Source of the DNA: an uncultured Allomuricauda sp.
Lineage (GTDB): Bacteria; Bacteroidota; Bacteroidia; Flavobacteriales; Flavobacteriaceae
NCBI RefSeq assembly: GCF_947495325.1
Contig: NZ_CANLYK010000002.1
Location: forward strand, 744,001 to 808,000
DNA: 64,000 nt
Direction: 5' to 3'
Shown here in pieces: positions 10,624-19,033 of this stretch. Position 1 is the stretch's first letter. Each line of letters opens with the position of its first letter. The notes beneath the pieces were generated by a model. The model saw only the letters and a program-made list of their open reading frames with translations, did not search any database and was not told where the DNA came from. Position numbers and translations under genes: made by a program.

Positions 10624-12612
10624 ATGAGTAAAGACACAACGGGAGGATTTATTGTCGCGTGTATTTTCTTGTTAGTTGGTTTTGGTAAAACATATGCGCA
10701 AAGTAGTTTAGAACAGGAAGTAGATAGTCTCACTCATTTAATTGTAAGTGTTCCAGACGATACTTTAAAAATAGGTCGATATGAAGACCTTGCTAGAAAA
10801 CTACTTTCACTTAACAGGCAATCCAAAATGCTAGAAATAGCGAATGAAGGACTGACCTTATCCAAAAAATTAGAGTATGACGGAGGTATCGCAAAAATGA
10901 CCTTATTCAAGGCCATAGCACTGGACATTATGGGTAAATCCGATAAGGCAATACCACTTTACAATATAGGTCTAAAAATGGCCAAGGAACAGGGTGAGCA
11001 AGAACTGCAGGCAAGATTTTATATGAATCTTGGATTATGTTACCGTTATATGGGTGATTATGATTTAGCTTTGGAAAATCAGCTATATGCTTATGATTTG
11101 CGAGAGGCAATGAGTAAGAAGGATCTTGCAAAGTTGCTCAACAATATTGGTATTATTTATCGCTTTCAAGACAAGCATAAACGAGCCGAGGAAATTTATC
11201 TTAAATCCCTTAAATTAAAGCAAGAGCTTAAAGACAGTCTCGGGATGGCTGCAACCCTTACGAATTTAGGGTTAGTGTACAATAAAATTGAGAATAGGAA
11301 GGAAAAATCTACTCAATATTTACAAAGAAGTAAAAATCTATACCAACTATTAGGAAGGCCTGACCATGTTGCTAGTTGTAATATCTCTTTAGGACAAATT
11401 TTTTTGAATCAAAACAATATTCCAAAAGCGAAAGAAGCTTTAAATAATGCGTGGAAATATTATGAAAAGAACATTGATCAACAATATTCACCCTCCACCT
11501 TGGCAAGTCTAAGCGAAATAGCTGTTCTTGAAAATGATTTTCAATTAGCGAAGGCCTATTTGGAGAAAGCACTAGAAATTTCTACCTCTTTTGGTAGCAA
11601 AGTTGATCAAGTAGAAATATTGATCGGATTGAGTTCAATAAAAAAAGAGCTAGGTGAAAATGCTGATGCTTATACAATGCTTAAAAAAGCCTATGGTATT
11701 AATGACACCTTAAACCAAATGAGTCGGCTTGAAGCCATGGAAGAAATGCAAGCAAAATTTGACGTTAATGAGAAAATCAGCGAATTAAAAATTAGCGAAC
11801 TAAAACTAAATGAACAAACCCGACAACGTAACATCTTTTTATTTGGAGCTATAGGCTTGGCCCTATTTGCCATAACTATTTTCTTCTCACTCAAAGGTAG
11901 GATTAGATCTAACAAGAAAATAGCAGAACAGACAGAAGCTATTCAACATAAAGAAATAATAGAATTACAACAACAAAATAAATTGCTGGCGCTAAGTAGC
12001 ATGATTGAAGGACAGGAAGCAGAACGGATGCGAATTGCTAAAGATTTGCACGATGGTTTGGGAGGATTGTTAAGTACTGTCAAAGCACATTTCTCTGCGA
12101 TACAAAATGAGGTAACAAAATTGGAAAGACTTAATCTTGCTGAAAAGACAAATGAATTGATTGATGAGGCTTGTGTGGAAGTCCGTCGTATTTCCCATGA
12201 TATGATTCCACATGCACTTACATTATCTGGACTCCCTGCAGTTTTAGAAGATAGGGCAGAAACCTTAATAGGCGAAGGGTTCAAAGTGGATTTAGACATT
12301 CAAGAGTTTCCAGAGGATATGGCTAAAACAAGACAAGCTATGTTATTCCGATTAATACAAGAAATTATTTCGAACATAAGAAAACATGCCAACGCAAAAA
12401 ACATCCTCATACAGATTCTTGGTAATGATAGGGGATTGAGTCTAATTGTAGAAGATGATGGTGATGGTTTCGAATTCGAAAAAGCAATGAAATCCGGTGG
12501 GGTTGGTTTAAAAAGTATAAATAGTAGAGTAGAATTCTTAAATGGAACAATTGATTGGGATTCAAGTTTGGGAAAAGGGACTACAATAACTGTTAATATA
12601 CCAGAAGTATGA
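10624..12612 (+). CDS. TPR-containing sensor histidine kinase (NarX/DesK-like class)
   Basis: A 662-residue sensor kinase. A signal-like segment (about 8-26, ending 'TYAQ') is followed by roughly six TPR repeats (about 50-370, for example 'ARFYMNLGLCYRYMGDYDLA'), so the sensor is probably periplasmic. One transmembrane helix ('NIFLFGAIGLALFAITIFF', about 401-420) leads to a coiled coil and a HisKA_3 dimerisation domain, 'RIAKDLHDGLGG', with the phosphorylated His at about 476. The HATPase has 'DDGDGF' and 'GGVGLKSI'. Its stop overlaps the ATG of the regulator gene by four bases (ATGA), showing translational coupling. The likely role is sensing through protein-protein contact of the TPR domain. 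Confidence 0.92.
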   Translation: MSKDTTGGFIVACIFLLVGFGKTYAQSSLEQEVDSLTHLIVSVPDDTLKIGRYEDLARKLLSLNRQSKMLEIANEGLTLSKKLEYDGGIAKMTLFKAIALDIMGKSDKAIPLYNIGLKMAKEQGEQELQARFYMNLGLCYRYMGDYDLALENQLYAYDLREAMSKKDLAKLLNNIGIIYRFQDKHKRAEEIYLKSLKLKQELKDSLGMAATLTNLGLVYNKIENRKEKSTQYLQRSKNLYQLLGRPDHVASCNISLGQIFLNQNNIPKAKEALNNAWKYYEKNIDQQYSPSTLASLSEIAVLENDFQLAKAYLEKALEISTSFGSKVDQVEILIGLSSIKKELGENADAYTMLKKAYGINDTLNQMSRLEAMEEMQAKFDVNEKISELKISELKLNEQTRQRNIFLFGAIGLALFAITIFFSLKGRIRSNKKIAEQTEAIQHKEIIELQQQNKLLALSSMIEGQEAERMRIAKDLHDGLGGLLSTVKAHFSAIQNEVTKLERLNLAEKTNELIDEACVEVRRISHDMIPHALTLSGLPAVLEDRAETLIGEGFKVDLDIQEFPEDMAKTRQAMLFRLIQEIISNIRKHANAKNILIQILGNDRGLSLIVEDDGDGFEFEKAMKSGGVGLKSINSRVEFLNGTIDWDSSLGKGTTITVNIPEV

Positions 12613-13253
12613 TTCGAGTATGTATTGTAGATGATCATAAAATGGTAATTGAAGGCTTTCAATTGCTTCTGAAAGATGAAGACGGAATAGCGGTTGTTGG
12701 TCATGCATTAAATGCTGAGGTAGCTCTAGAAACAATGCAAGAAATTGCCCCAGATGTTATTTTATTGGATATTAATATGCCAGGTATGAACGGTATTGAT
12801 GCTTGCAAAAGTCTGGTAAAACTAGTACCCAATATCAAGATCATTGCCATTACTATGCATAAGGAAAGTAGCCTAATAAAAATGATGTTAGGAAATGGAG
12901 CCAAGGGTTATGTGCTAAAAAATGCTGGTAAAGATGAGCTTGTTGAAGCCATCCGTACAGTGTATAAAGGCAAAATGTACCTAGATGATGTTTCAAACGA
13001 AGTAATCATCAATACCTTATCTGACAAAAAAAAAGGAAATGCTTCAAATGGACTTTTTCCAAAGCTTTCTCGACGTGAAAAAGAGGTGTTAAACCTTATT
13101 TTAAATGAACATACTACACAAGAAATTGCCGATAAGCTCTTTATCAGTTTTGGGACTGTTGAAACCCATCGCAGAAATATGTTGATTAAGACAGGGACCA
13201 GAAACACTGCAGGTCTTGTGCGTGTTGCACTTGAATACGAATTACACAAGTAA
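12609..13253 (+). CDS. NarL/FixJ-family response regulator
   Basis: A 214-residue DNA-binding partner of the preceding kinase. The receiver domain (1-120) has the acidic pocket 'VDDHK', phosphoacceptor Asp54 in 'ILLDINMPG', and the conserved Lys in 'YVLKNAGKDEL'. A LuxR-type helix-turn-helix is at about 150-210 ('LSRREKEVLNLI', 'TTQEIADKLFISFGTVETHR'). The ATGA overlap with the kinase gives near-equal production. A likely target is the beta-helix protein gene 118 bases downstream, whose leader carries a 13-base palindrome; that link is inferred from position. Confidence 0.93.
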   Translation: MIRVCIVDDHKMVIEGFQLLLKDEDGIAVVGHALNAEVALETMQEIAPDVILLDINMPGMNGIDACKSLVKLVPNIKIIAITMHKESSLIKMMLGNGAKGYVLKNAGKDELVEAIRTVYKGKMYLDDVSNEVIINTLSDKKKGNASNGLFPKLSRREKEVLNLILNEHTTQEIADKLFISFGTVETHRRNMLIKTGTRNTAGLVRVALEYELHK

Positions 13254-13279
13254 ACTTCTTACATGATTTCATGGATTTT

Positions 13280-13292
13280 TCCTTGTCAAGGA
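13280..13292. repeat. Short palindrome between regulator gene and beta-helix gene
   Basis: TCCTTGTCAAGGA, perfect 6-base arms around one base, about 80 bases before the ATG at 13372. It could be an operator; nothing in the sequence shows which protein would bind. Confidence 0.3.
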
Positions 13293-13371
13293 TTTCTTTG
13301 ATGCCTATTTCTCTGATGCATGGTATTTTGCATTAGGAAATAATATAAATACAGGGAATAAAATTTTAAAA

Positions 13372-14706
13372 ATGAAAAATCAATTCGTATTAATTGTAGC
13401 TGTAATTACCATGTTGAATACGGGCTTCTCACAAGGCACCTCATCTAATTTTAAAAACGAAGGGAGGGATTGGTATATAAGTAAGAATACTGGCTCTGGG
13501 CAAATGGGAACTAAGGAAAGGCCGGCCAAAGATTTGGGCAACATCATTCATCATTTAAAACCAAATGATAGAATACACATTGCCGAAGGCACTTACTTAA
13601 GCAAAGGAGGCAGAGGTGCTGATGAGATCAATGTGCCAGTAAAGATTTACGGAGGTTATGATATTACTTTTTCCGTAAGAGACCCATGGGATGCACATAA
13701 ATCTATTTTTACTGGAACTAATGAGTATATGAAACTAACCGACCCAAGAATCTATATTAGAACCGATCAACAGCGGGAAAGTAATGGTCAAAAGTCCAAG
13801 GGCGGTGAAATAGTTGTTGATGGTATTATCATTGACAATGGCCCTAGAAATAGGTATCATCAGAATAAAAATTTAGCTATTAGAAGAAAAGCAAGCCCAA
13901 AATCGCAACAAAACCCATCTCCAGAGTCTGGTGGAATTGTGATTGTTGGTAGCGCATACACAAATATTTCGGTATTGAATTGTGTGGTTATGAATACAGC
14001 ACCTACAGAAGGTGCTATTTCTGTTCGTGTTTTCCAAGGCGGTAAGGGGCTTATCCAAAATAATTTCTGTATAAACAATACAGGCTATGGGATTCATGCA
14101 AGAACTGGCTATGTAGGTTCAGATGCTGCAAAAATCCCAATATTTATCATAAAGAACAATACATCTTTATTTACCTGGAAGCATGATGCGATAGCATCTT
14201 ACGGTGGCGATGCATTGGCGTTTGATAATAATCTAATAGCTACAGTAGAGAACAATGCGCTTGGTTATGGACATATGGGTGGTATCTACAACAAAGGAGC
14301 CAAACTAAAACTTATCAATAACCTTTTTACTGGTAATGGGAAATATGATTATAAGGAGATCAACGATAAAATGGCGGTAACGGATATTTTGGATGAAGCC
14401 ATGCACTTAGATCCAATGAGTGATGGCAACCAAGGACTACTTATTAAAATTCCTGTTGCGGAAAGATGGGCAGAAATTTATGCAAATCGTAAAGAAATAA
14501 GTAGGGCATCGGTCGATGCGGCAGTAACAGTGCCTAATACCGGAGCTAATCAACTGCGCAGCATCTTTGGTCTTAACCAACAAGGTAGCGGAGTTGCAAC
14601 TGATGCAGAGATTTTCCTACCTTTGATTTCCATTGATGAAGCTTTGCCAGCAGGTAAATTTCCTTGGAACGGTATGGGATGTAATATTCCAAAACAAGCG
14701 AAATAA
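13372..14706 (+). CDS. Secreted right-handed beta-helix protein
   Basis: A 444-residue exported protein (signal peptide 1-20, 'NTGFSQ'). The start of the mature chain, 'DWYISKNTGSGQMGTKERP...LKPNDRIHIAEGTY', is the usual opening of pectate-lyase-fold proteins, and the middle (about 150-330) has asparagine-rich turns such as 'NNFCINNTGYGIHA' and 'IENNALGYGHMGGIYNKG'-like repeats that stack into coils. No catalytic signature is evident, so it may be a polysaccharide-binding or -cleaving protein. No C-terminal sorting signal is seen. It follows the TPR kinase/regulator pair and ends at a strong terminator. Confidence 0.75.
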   Translation: MKNQFVLIVAVITMLNTGFSQGTSSNFKNEGRDWYISKNTGSGQMGTKERPAKDLGNIIHHLKPNDRIHIAEGTYLSKGGRGADEINVPVKIYGGYDITFSVRDPWDAHKSIFTGTNEYMKLTDPRIYIRTDQQRESNGQKSKGGEIVVDGIIIDNGPRNRYHQNKNLAIRRKASPKSQQNPSPESGGIVIVGSAYTNISVLNCVVMNTAPTEGAISVRVFQGGKGLIQNNFCINNTGYGIHARTGYVGSDAAKIPIFIIKNNTSLFTWKHDAIASYGGDALAFDNNLIATVENNALGYGHMGGIYNKGAKLKLINNLFTGNGKYDYKEINDKMAVTDILDEAMHLDPMSDGNQGLLIKIPVAERWAEIYANRKEISRASVDAAVTVPNTGANQLRSIFGLNQQGSGVATDAEIFLPLISIDEALPAGKFPWNGMGCNIPKQAK

Positions 14707-14726
14707 TAATAGTTTTAATTCTAATA

Positions 14727-14760
14727 ATACCCACCTTTAAATATTATTAAAGGTGGGTAT
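14727..14760. terminator. Bidirectional terminator between convergent genes
   Basis: Perfect 14-base arms (ATACCCACCTTTAA / TTAAAGGTGGGTAT) with a 6-base loop, lying between the beta-helix gene and the convergent GNAT gene, whose stop is at 14764. Confidence 0.82.
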
Positions 14761-14763
14761 AAT

Positions 14764-15303
14764 TTATTCTAGTAGAATCAAAGACCATTCCTTATTATCA
14801 ATTAAGTAACGCTTTAACTCCTGAAAACCAACAGCTTCATGTGCATGTAAAGAACGTTGATTTTTAGCATCGACTTCAGTTATTATAGTGTCAAAACCCA
14901 TTGGAAGTTTTTCTTTCATGGTTTTATACAACCTTCTGAATACACCTTTGCCTCTATATTCTTTTGAGACACAGATTTGACCCATAACCATATAATTGCA
15001 ATTGTTTTTTATCACTTTATTGATTTCTTGGAACATGGGTTTTAGCACTTCAATGGAATTACAAAACTTAGGATGCATGCAGAGTGCATACCCAATAACT
15101 TTTTCATGTTCAACAGCAATTATGTGCCCACAAGCGGCATTCATTTCTTCCAGAATTCCAAAGGAATGTTCTACGGTCAAAAAACCTTCTTGCTCCTTTT
15201 CGGTATTTGAGAGACTACCTGAAAGATTCTGTTGTTGGAGTACAAGAATTTGTTCAAGTTCTTTTTGGGTCGATGCTTGTTTGTAGGCTATCATAAACAT
15301 CAA
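14764..15303 (-). CDS. GNAT-family N-acetyltransferase
   Basis: A 179-residue acetyl-CoA-dependent acetyltransferase. Motif A is plain: the strand 'MGQICVSKEYRGKGVFRRLY' holds the R/Q-x-x-G-x-G/A pyrophosphate loop (here 'YRGKGVF'), and the C-terminal 'AKNQRSLHAHEAVGFQELKR' gives motif B. The substrate is unknown. Starts at 15303, 15300 and 15294 (three Met within the first four residues) cannot be separated. It diverges from bioF with 28 bases between the starts. Confidence 0.85.
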   Translation of the reverse strand: MMFMIAYKQASTQKELEQILVLQQQNLSGSLSNTEKEQEGFLTVEHSFGILEEMNAACGHIIAVEHEKVIGYALCMHPKFCNSIEVLKPMFQEINKVIKNNCNYMVMGQICVSKEYRGKGVFRRLYKTMKEKLPMGFDTIITEVDAKNQRSLHAHEAVGFQELKRYLIDNKEWSLILLE

Positions 15304-15319
15304 ATTTCAATAAAGATAG

Positions 15320-15327
15320 TACATTTG
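15320..15327 (+). promoter_or_regulatory. TAnnTTTG box directly before bioF
   Basis: TACATTTG ends only four bases before the bioF ATG. If used, the mRNA would start within a few bases of the ATG and be leaderless. No TTG lies at the right distance upstream, so it may be chance. Confidence 0.3.
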
Positions 15328-15331
15328 AAGC

Positions 15332-16480
15332 ATGGCCAGGTTTCCTAAAAAGCTAGCAAAAAAATTAGAGAAGAGAAAGGTAGATGATGCACTTCGGGTA
15401 TTGTCTGAACCTAAAGGCTTGATTGATTTTTCATCAAACGACTATTTGGGCTTTTCAAAAAAACAACAATTTCATGATTCAGCTGCAGAATTATTGGAAG
15501 AAAGAAAGCTCCATAAAAATGGAGCAGCTGGTTCCAGACTACTTACGGGAAATCATATTTTATATAGGGAACTGGAAGATTTTTTAGTAACCCATCATAA
15601 TTCACAATCAGCTCTGGTATTCAATTCTGGTTACGATGCCAATATTGGGTTTTTTTCCTCAGTTCCGCAACGTGGAGATACTATTTTGTATGATGAATTG
15701 GTGCATGCCAGTATTAGGGATGGTATCAAAATGAGCAATGCGAAGAGTTATAAATTCAAACATAACAATATTGATGACCTTCGTGTTCATATTGAACGTA
15801 GTCAAAAAGTCAACGATTCAGAAATTTATATTGTTACCGAATCTGTTTTTTCCATGGATGGAGATTCCCCTGATTTAGAAGCACTGGCAGATTTTTGCAC
15901 CAAAAAAGATTGCTATTTGATAGTGGATGAAGCCCATGCAACAGGAATCTACGGAAATGGGAAGGATTTGGTCAGCCAATTGGGATTGGAAGAAAACGTT
16001 TTTGCCAGAATCATCACGTTTGGGAAGGCTCTGGGAAACCACGGAGCAGCTGTTTTGGGCAGCAATGATTTAAAGGCCTATTTGGTCAATTTTGCAAGAA
16101 GCTTAATTTATACCACAGCACTTGCGCCACATACAGTGGCTTCTGTTTTGTCCGCATATCGGTATTTAGAGTCTCATGGTAAGGAAGAAGGTTCAAGATT
16201 AAAGGAAAATATCAAGTACTTTAAAGAACAGGTTCAATTTTTAAATATGGAGGGGAGGTTTATTGAGAGTGACTCGGCTATCCATTGCTTGGTATTACCA
16301 GGAAATGAAAAAGTAAAGCAAGTATCAAAATATTTGCAAACTGAAGGCTTTGATGTAAAACCAATTCTCTCTCCTACAGTAAAAATTGGACAAGAACGAT
16401 TGCGATTTTGTTTGCATTCATACAACACAAAAGAAGAAATATCGCGAGTTTTGTCAATAACAAGAAATCTTATAAAATAA
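15332..16480 (+). CDS. bioF: 8-amino-7-oxononanoate synthase (KAPA synthase)
   Basis: A 382-residue PLP enzyme that condenses pimeloyl-ACP/CoA with L-alanine, the first dedicated step of biotin ring assembly. Visible are 'FSSNDYLGFS', 'NGAAGSRLLTGNH', 'VFNSGYDANIGF', the PLP-contacting 'IVDEAHATGIYG' and the Schiff-base lysine in 'ITFGKALG' (Lys232). The stop overlaps the next start by one base (TAATG), and that gene overlaps bioD in the same way, so bioF, the DUF2007 gene and bioD are tightly coupled. The family (alpha-oxoamine synthases) also includes serine palmitoyltransferase, but the biotin neighbours decide the assignment. Confidence 0.93.
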   Translation: MARFPKKLAKKLEKRKVDDALRVLSEPKGLIDFSSNDYLGFSKKQQFHDSAAELLEERKLHKNGAAGSRLLTGNHILYRELEDFLVTHHNSQSALVFNSGYDANIGFFSSVPQRGDTILYDELVHASIRDGIKMSNAKSYKFKHNNIDDLRVHIERSQKVNDSEIYIVTESVFSMDGDSPDLEALADFCTKKDCYLIVDEAHATGIYGNGKDLVSQLGLEENVFARIITFGKALGNHGAAVLGSNDLKAYLVNFARSLIYTTALAPHTVASVLSAYRYLESHGKEEGSRLKENIKYFKEQVQFLNMEGRFIESDSAIHCLVLPGNEKVKQVSKYLQTEGFDVKPILSPTVKIGQERLRFCLHSYNTKEEISRVLSITRNLIK

Positions 16481-16863
16481 TGGCGCAAGAATTTCATACA
16501 CTTGGCTCTTTTGAATTTCCTGCAGATGTTCAAATCATTAAAGGAAGACTAGAAGCGGAGGGCATTCCTGTTTTTTTAAAAGATGAGAATACGATTAACT
16601 CAGACCCTTTAATTAGCGGCGCCATAGGTGGAGTGAAATTACAGGTTTATTCAACCGATAAGGAACGAGCAAAGGCTATTTATGATGCAATACGTAACTA
16701 TGCTACAGACAACGAAGGGAATCCTGTTGTCTGTCCCAATTGTAAAGCAACCAAATCTGAGACATATTATTCTAGAAACAGTATATTTTACAAACTCTTT
16801 CCCTTTTTTGAGCCTAAAAAATACAAGTGCGCTCAATGTAACTTTATTACCAAACCACAATAA
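16480..16863 (+). CDS. DUF2007-type protein with zinc ribbon
   Basis: A 127-residue protein from ATG 16480, overlapping the bioF stop by one base. The N-terminal half (about 5-75, 'FEFPADVQIIKGRLEAEGIP' and 'VKLQVYSTDKERAKAI') matches the DUF2007 'putative signal transducing' fold, which resembles a PII-like or ACT-like sandwich. The C-terminal half has two CxxC pairs (Cys85/88 and Cys117/120), a likely zinc ribbon. An in-frame extension upstream inside bioF is rejected. Its place between bioF and bioD, overlapping both, is curious because no biotin role is known for it. Confidence 0.78.
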   Translation: MAQEFHTLGSFEFPADVQIIKGRLEAEGIPVFLKDENTINSDPLISGAIGGVKLQVYSTDKERAKAIYDAIRNYATDNEGNPVVCPNCKATKSETYYSRNSIFYKLFPFFEPKKYKCAQCNFITKPQ

Positions 16864-17477
16864 TGAAAGTTTTTATAACGGGTATATCTACGGATGTTGG
16901 AAAAACCATTGCATCCGCAATAGTTGTTGAAGCGCTTCAGGCGGATTACTGGAAACCTGTTCAGGCGGGAGATTTAGAGTATTCGGATAGTCATAAGGTT
17001 GAAGAACTGATTTCAAACAACAAGACAAAAATCCACAAGAACAGCTATGCATTGAATACCCCAATGAGCCCACATGCTGCTGCTGAAATAGATGGGATCA
17101 TTATTGAGATTGATAAAATCAAAGAACCCAATACGGAAAACCATTTGGTCATTGAAGGTGCAGGTGGGTTGTTAGTGCCATTGAATGATTCTGATACCGT
17201 TTTTGATTTGATTAAGTCCGACCATAAGGTCATTGTAGTGTCCAGACATTATTTAGGGAGCATTAACCATTCACTTTTGACCATAGAAAAACTTCAAGAA
17301 AAAAGATTTAAAATAGGAATCATCTTTAGTGGGAATGAACACCCAACAACAGAAAGTATCATTTTGCAGAAAACGAGCGTAACTTTTCTCGGACGCATCA
17401 ATGAAGAGGAAGTATTTAATAAAGATGTAGTGAAAAAATATGCAGAGCAGTTCAAACCCGTCCTTAAGTCATTCTAG
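16863..17477 (+). CDS. bioD: Dethiobiotin synthetase
   Basis: ATP-dependent closure of the ureido ring of dethiobiotin from 7,8-diaminopelargonate and CO2. It is 204 residues, slightly short for the family. The P-loop is 'GISTDVGKT' (7-15), the DAPA-contacting 'KPVQAGD' follows at about 34, and 'VIEGAGGLLVPL' is the conserved second strand. It overlaps the preceding stop by one base (TAATGA). Its last nine bases overlap the end of the opposite-strand glycosyltransferase gene. Confidence 0.92.
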   Translation: MKVFITGISTDVGKTIASAIVVEALQADYWKPVQAGDLEYSDSHKVEELISNNKTKIHKNSYALNTPMSPHAAAEIDGIIIEIDKIKEPNTENHLVIEGAGGLLVPLNDSDTVFDLIKSDHKVIVVSRHYLGSINHSLLTIEKLQEKRFKIGIIFSGNEHPTTESIILQKTSVTFLGRINEEEVFNKDVVKKYAEQFKPVLKSF

Positions 17478-18953
17478 CCGCTGATAAATAAGCCCGCGGT
17501 CAATGGTTTTGGACAAGGTATAATATTGTTCTAGATAATTGTCCATATACGTATTGAGATTAATCATTTTTTTATCAAAAATCCTTTTCCCCTTTCGGGC
17601 TACTATAGTTTTTGGTTGTAAAACCTCTAAAATATAGCTTAGTTCCTCTATTCTTGTTTTTCTAGGATTGTTCATAAAAGGGAAAAGTTCCTCTCTACCA
17701 ATACTGCTAGGGTGTGTTGCAGCTTTCGTAGGCGGAGTTTCGCCCAACACCCAATATCCAATATGGTATTCTGTAAAAAAAATGTTCTTGGTCTCCATAT
17801 TGTTTTCAATAATATAGTTGGGAACATCAATGCCTTCACCATTAAAAAAAGACCCCTTTTCTATTTTATTGGAAATAATGTTTGCGTACTCCAAATAAGC
17901 TTCCATCGGAAGTAAAACAAAAAAGAAAATAATAACAATCTTATAGTTTTCCTTTAACGGCGGAAGTTTACCCACAGCTATTCCAACCGGAATCAGAATA
18001 AAGGGAAACAACTGAATGAGATAATGTCCGTTTACTTTTCCAGCTTGTATAAATGAAACCATTACTCCTGAAAAAACAATCAACAGTATTTGAATCGGCA
18101 CTGATCGATAATTGAATAATTGTTTTTTATATGAAAAATAAAAGAATGCTAAAGCTGTCAATAATAATGGGAGGGTCTTTAAAGGAGAATGGTATTTTGA
18201 ACTTGAATATGTCAATGGAGCCTCAAAAATAGATTGCCACCAGGTTGTTATCTCCCCTTCCAGATAGTAGGGAACAGCAGTTAGGAGGACTAGAATTATA
18301 AACCCTATACCCAAAGCAATTAACCGCTTAAAATTGTGCCAAAAGTGTTGTTTGGTCAGAGCTCCCCAAAGCAAATACAAACCCAATGCAAGTAACGGAT
18401 AGGCCATGTTTAGCTTGGACATTACAGAAAGCCCAAAAAGGAATCCAGTGATAAGATACCAGAATATGTTTTCCTTGGAAAGGAGAATGTATACACCAAC
18501 AACAAAAAACAATGTACATATATGTTCAGACATTACGCCTTGCAGACTTCCAAACATGCTTTGAAAAAGAACACAAAAAATAGCACACCAAAAACTTACC
18601 TTTTTAGTAGTTGTCCATCTTCCAATACCATAGGTAAACAAGGCTGTTAAGGCAACCAAGAGTGTTCCGAATAATCGTATGGCAATAAAACTTTTCCCAA
18701 AAACTGAAATTATGGTGGCAAAGAATAAAAAGGTGATAGGGGGCTTTAGGTCCCAAAGTTGGGTGTACGGCAAATAACCGTCTACCCAAGATTGCGCCAT
18801 GATAATAAATGTACTTTCATCCCTATCAATATAATCCCTGAAAAAGAAAGGAAACCGGACAAAAAAGGCTACTAAAAACAGTATAAAGAAAACCATTTTC
18901 CAGTTTAGATTCTTGTAGTTGGGAGTAAGAGATATAATAAGCTTTTTGAGCAC
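17469..18953 (-). CDS. Membrane glycosyltransferase, family 39-like
   Basis: A 494-residue polytopic protein with about ten transmembrane helices. The first extracytoplasmic loop has 'YIDRDESTFIIMAQSW' and 'YTQLWDLKPPITFLFFA', the acidic catalytic-loop pattern of GT-C enzymes such as protein mannosyltransferases and ArnT, which move a sugar from a polyprenyl-phosphate donor. The acceptor is unknown. It stands on the opposite strand inside the biotin cluster, converging with bioD (9-base overlap) and diverging from bioA, so it interrupts the bio operon. Confidence 0.8.
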   Translation of the reverse strand: MLKKLIISLTPNYKNLNWKMVFFILFLVAFFVRFPFFFRDYIDRDESTFIIMAQSWVDGYLPYTQLWDLKPPITFLFFATIISVFGKSFIAIRLFGTLLVALTALFTYGIGRWTTTKKVSFWCAIFCVLFQSMFGSLQGVMSEHICTLFFVVGVYILLSKENIFWYLITGFLFGLSVMSKLNMAYPLLALGLYLLWGALTKQHFWHNFKRLIALGIGFIILVLLTAVPYYLEGEITTWWQSIFEAPLTYSSSKYHSPLKTLPLLLTALAFFYFSYKKQLFNYRSVPIQILLIVFSGVMVSFIQAGKVNGHYLIQLFPFILIPVGIAVGKLPPLKENYKIVIIFFFVLLPMEAYLEYANIISNKIEKGSFFNGEGIDVPNYIIENNMETKNIFFTEYHIGYWVLGETPPTKAATHPSSIGREELFPFMNNPRKTRIEELSYILEVLQPKTIVARKGKRIFDKKMINLNTYMDNYLEQYYTLSKTIDRGLIYQRLE

Positions 18954-18961
18954 GTTTAAGG

Positions 18962-18993
18962 TTGAATTTTCTAGGTTTTAATTCCCATCTTTG
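18962..18993 (+). promoter_or_regulatory. Candidate promoter of bioA
   Basis: TTG at 18962-18964, 21 bases, then CATCTTTG at 18986-18993, one mismatch from TAnnTTTG. It predicts transcription from about 19000, which would exclude a bioA start at 18962. Confidence 0.45.
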
Positions 18994-19033
18994 CAAGATA
19001 GATAAATTGAGGCGTTTGACTAATCCAGTTGTA

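Noticed and set aside
12300..12704. A 134-residue minus-strand frame over the kinase/regulator junction
   Set aside because: Composition is Ile/Ser/Phe-rich and without motifs; it lies fully within confident genes.
13316..13333. A -24/-12-like sequence (TGGTATTTTGCA) before the beta-helix gene
   Set aside because: The spacing between the GG and GC elements is about four bases too short for sigma-54.
18962..19033. A bioA start at TTG 18962
   Set aside because: It lies before the predicted transcription start near 19000 and would add about 24 residues not seen in BioA proteins.
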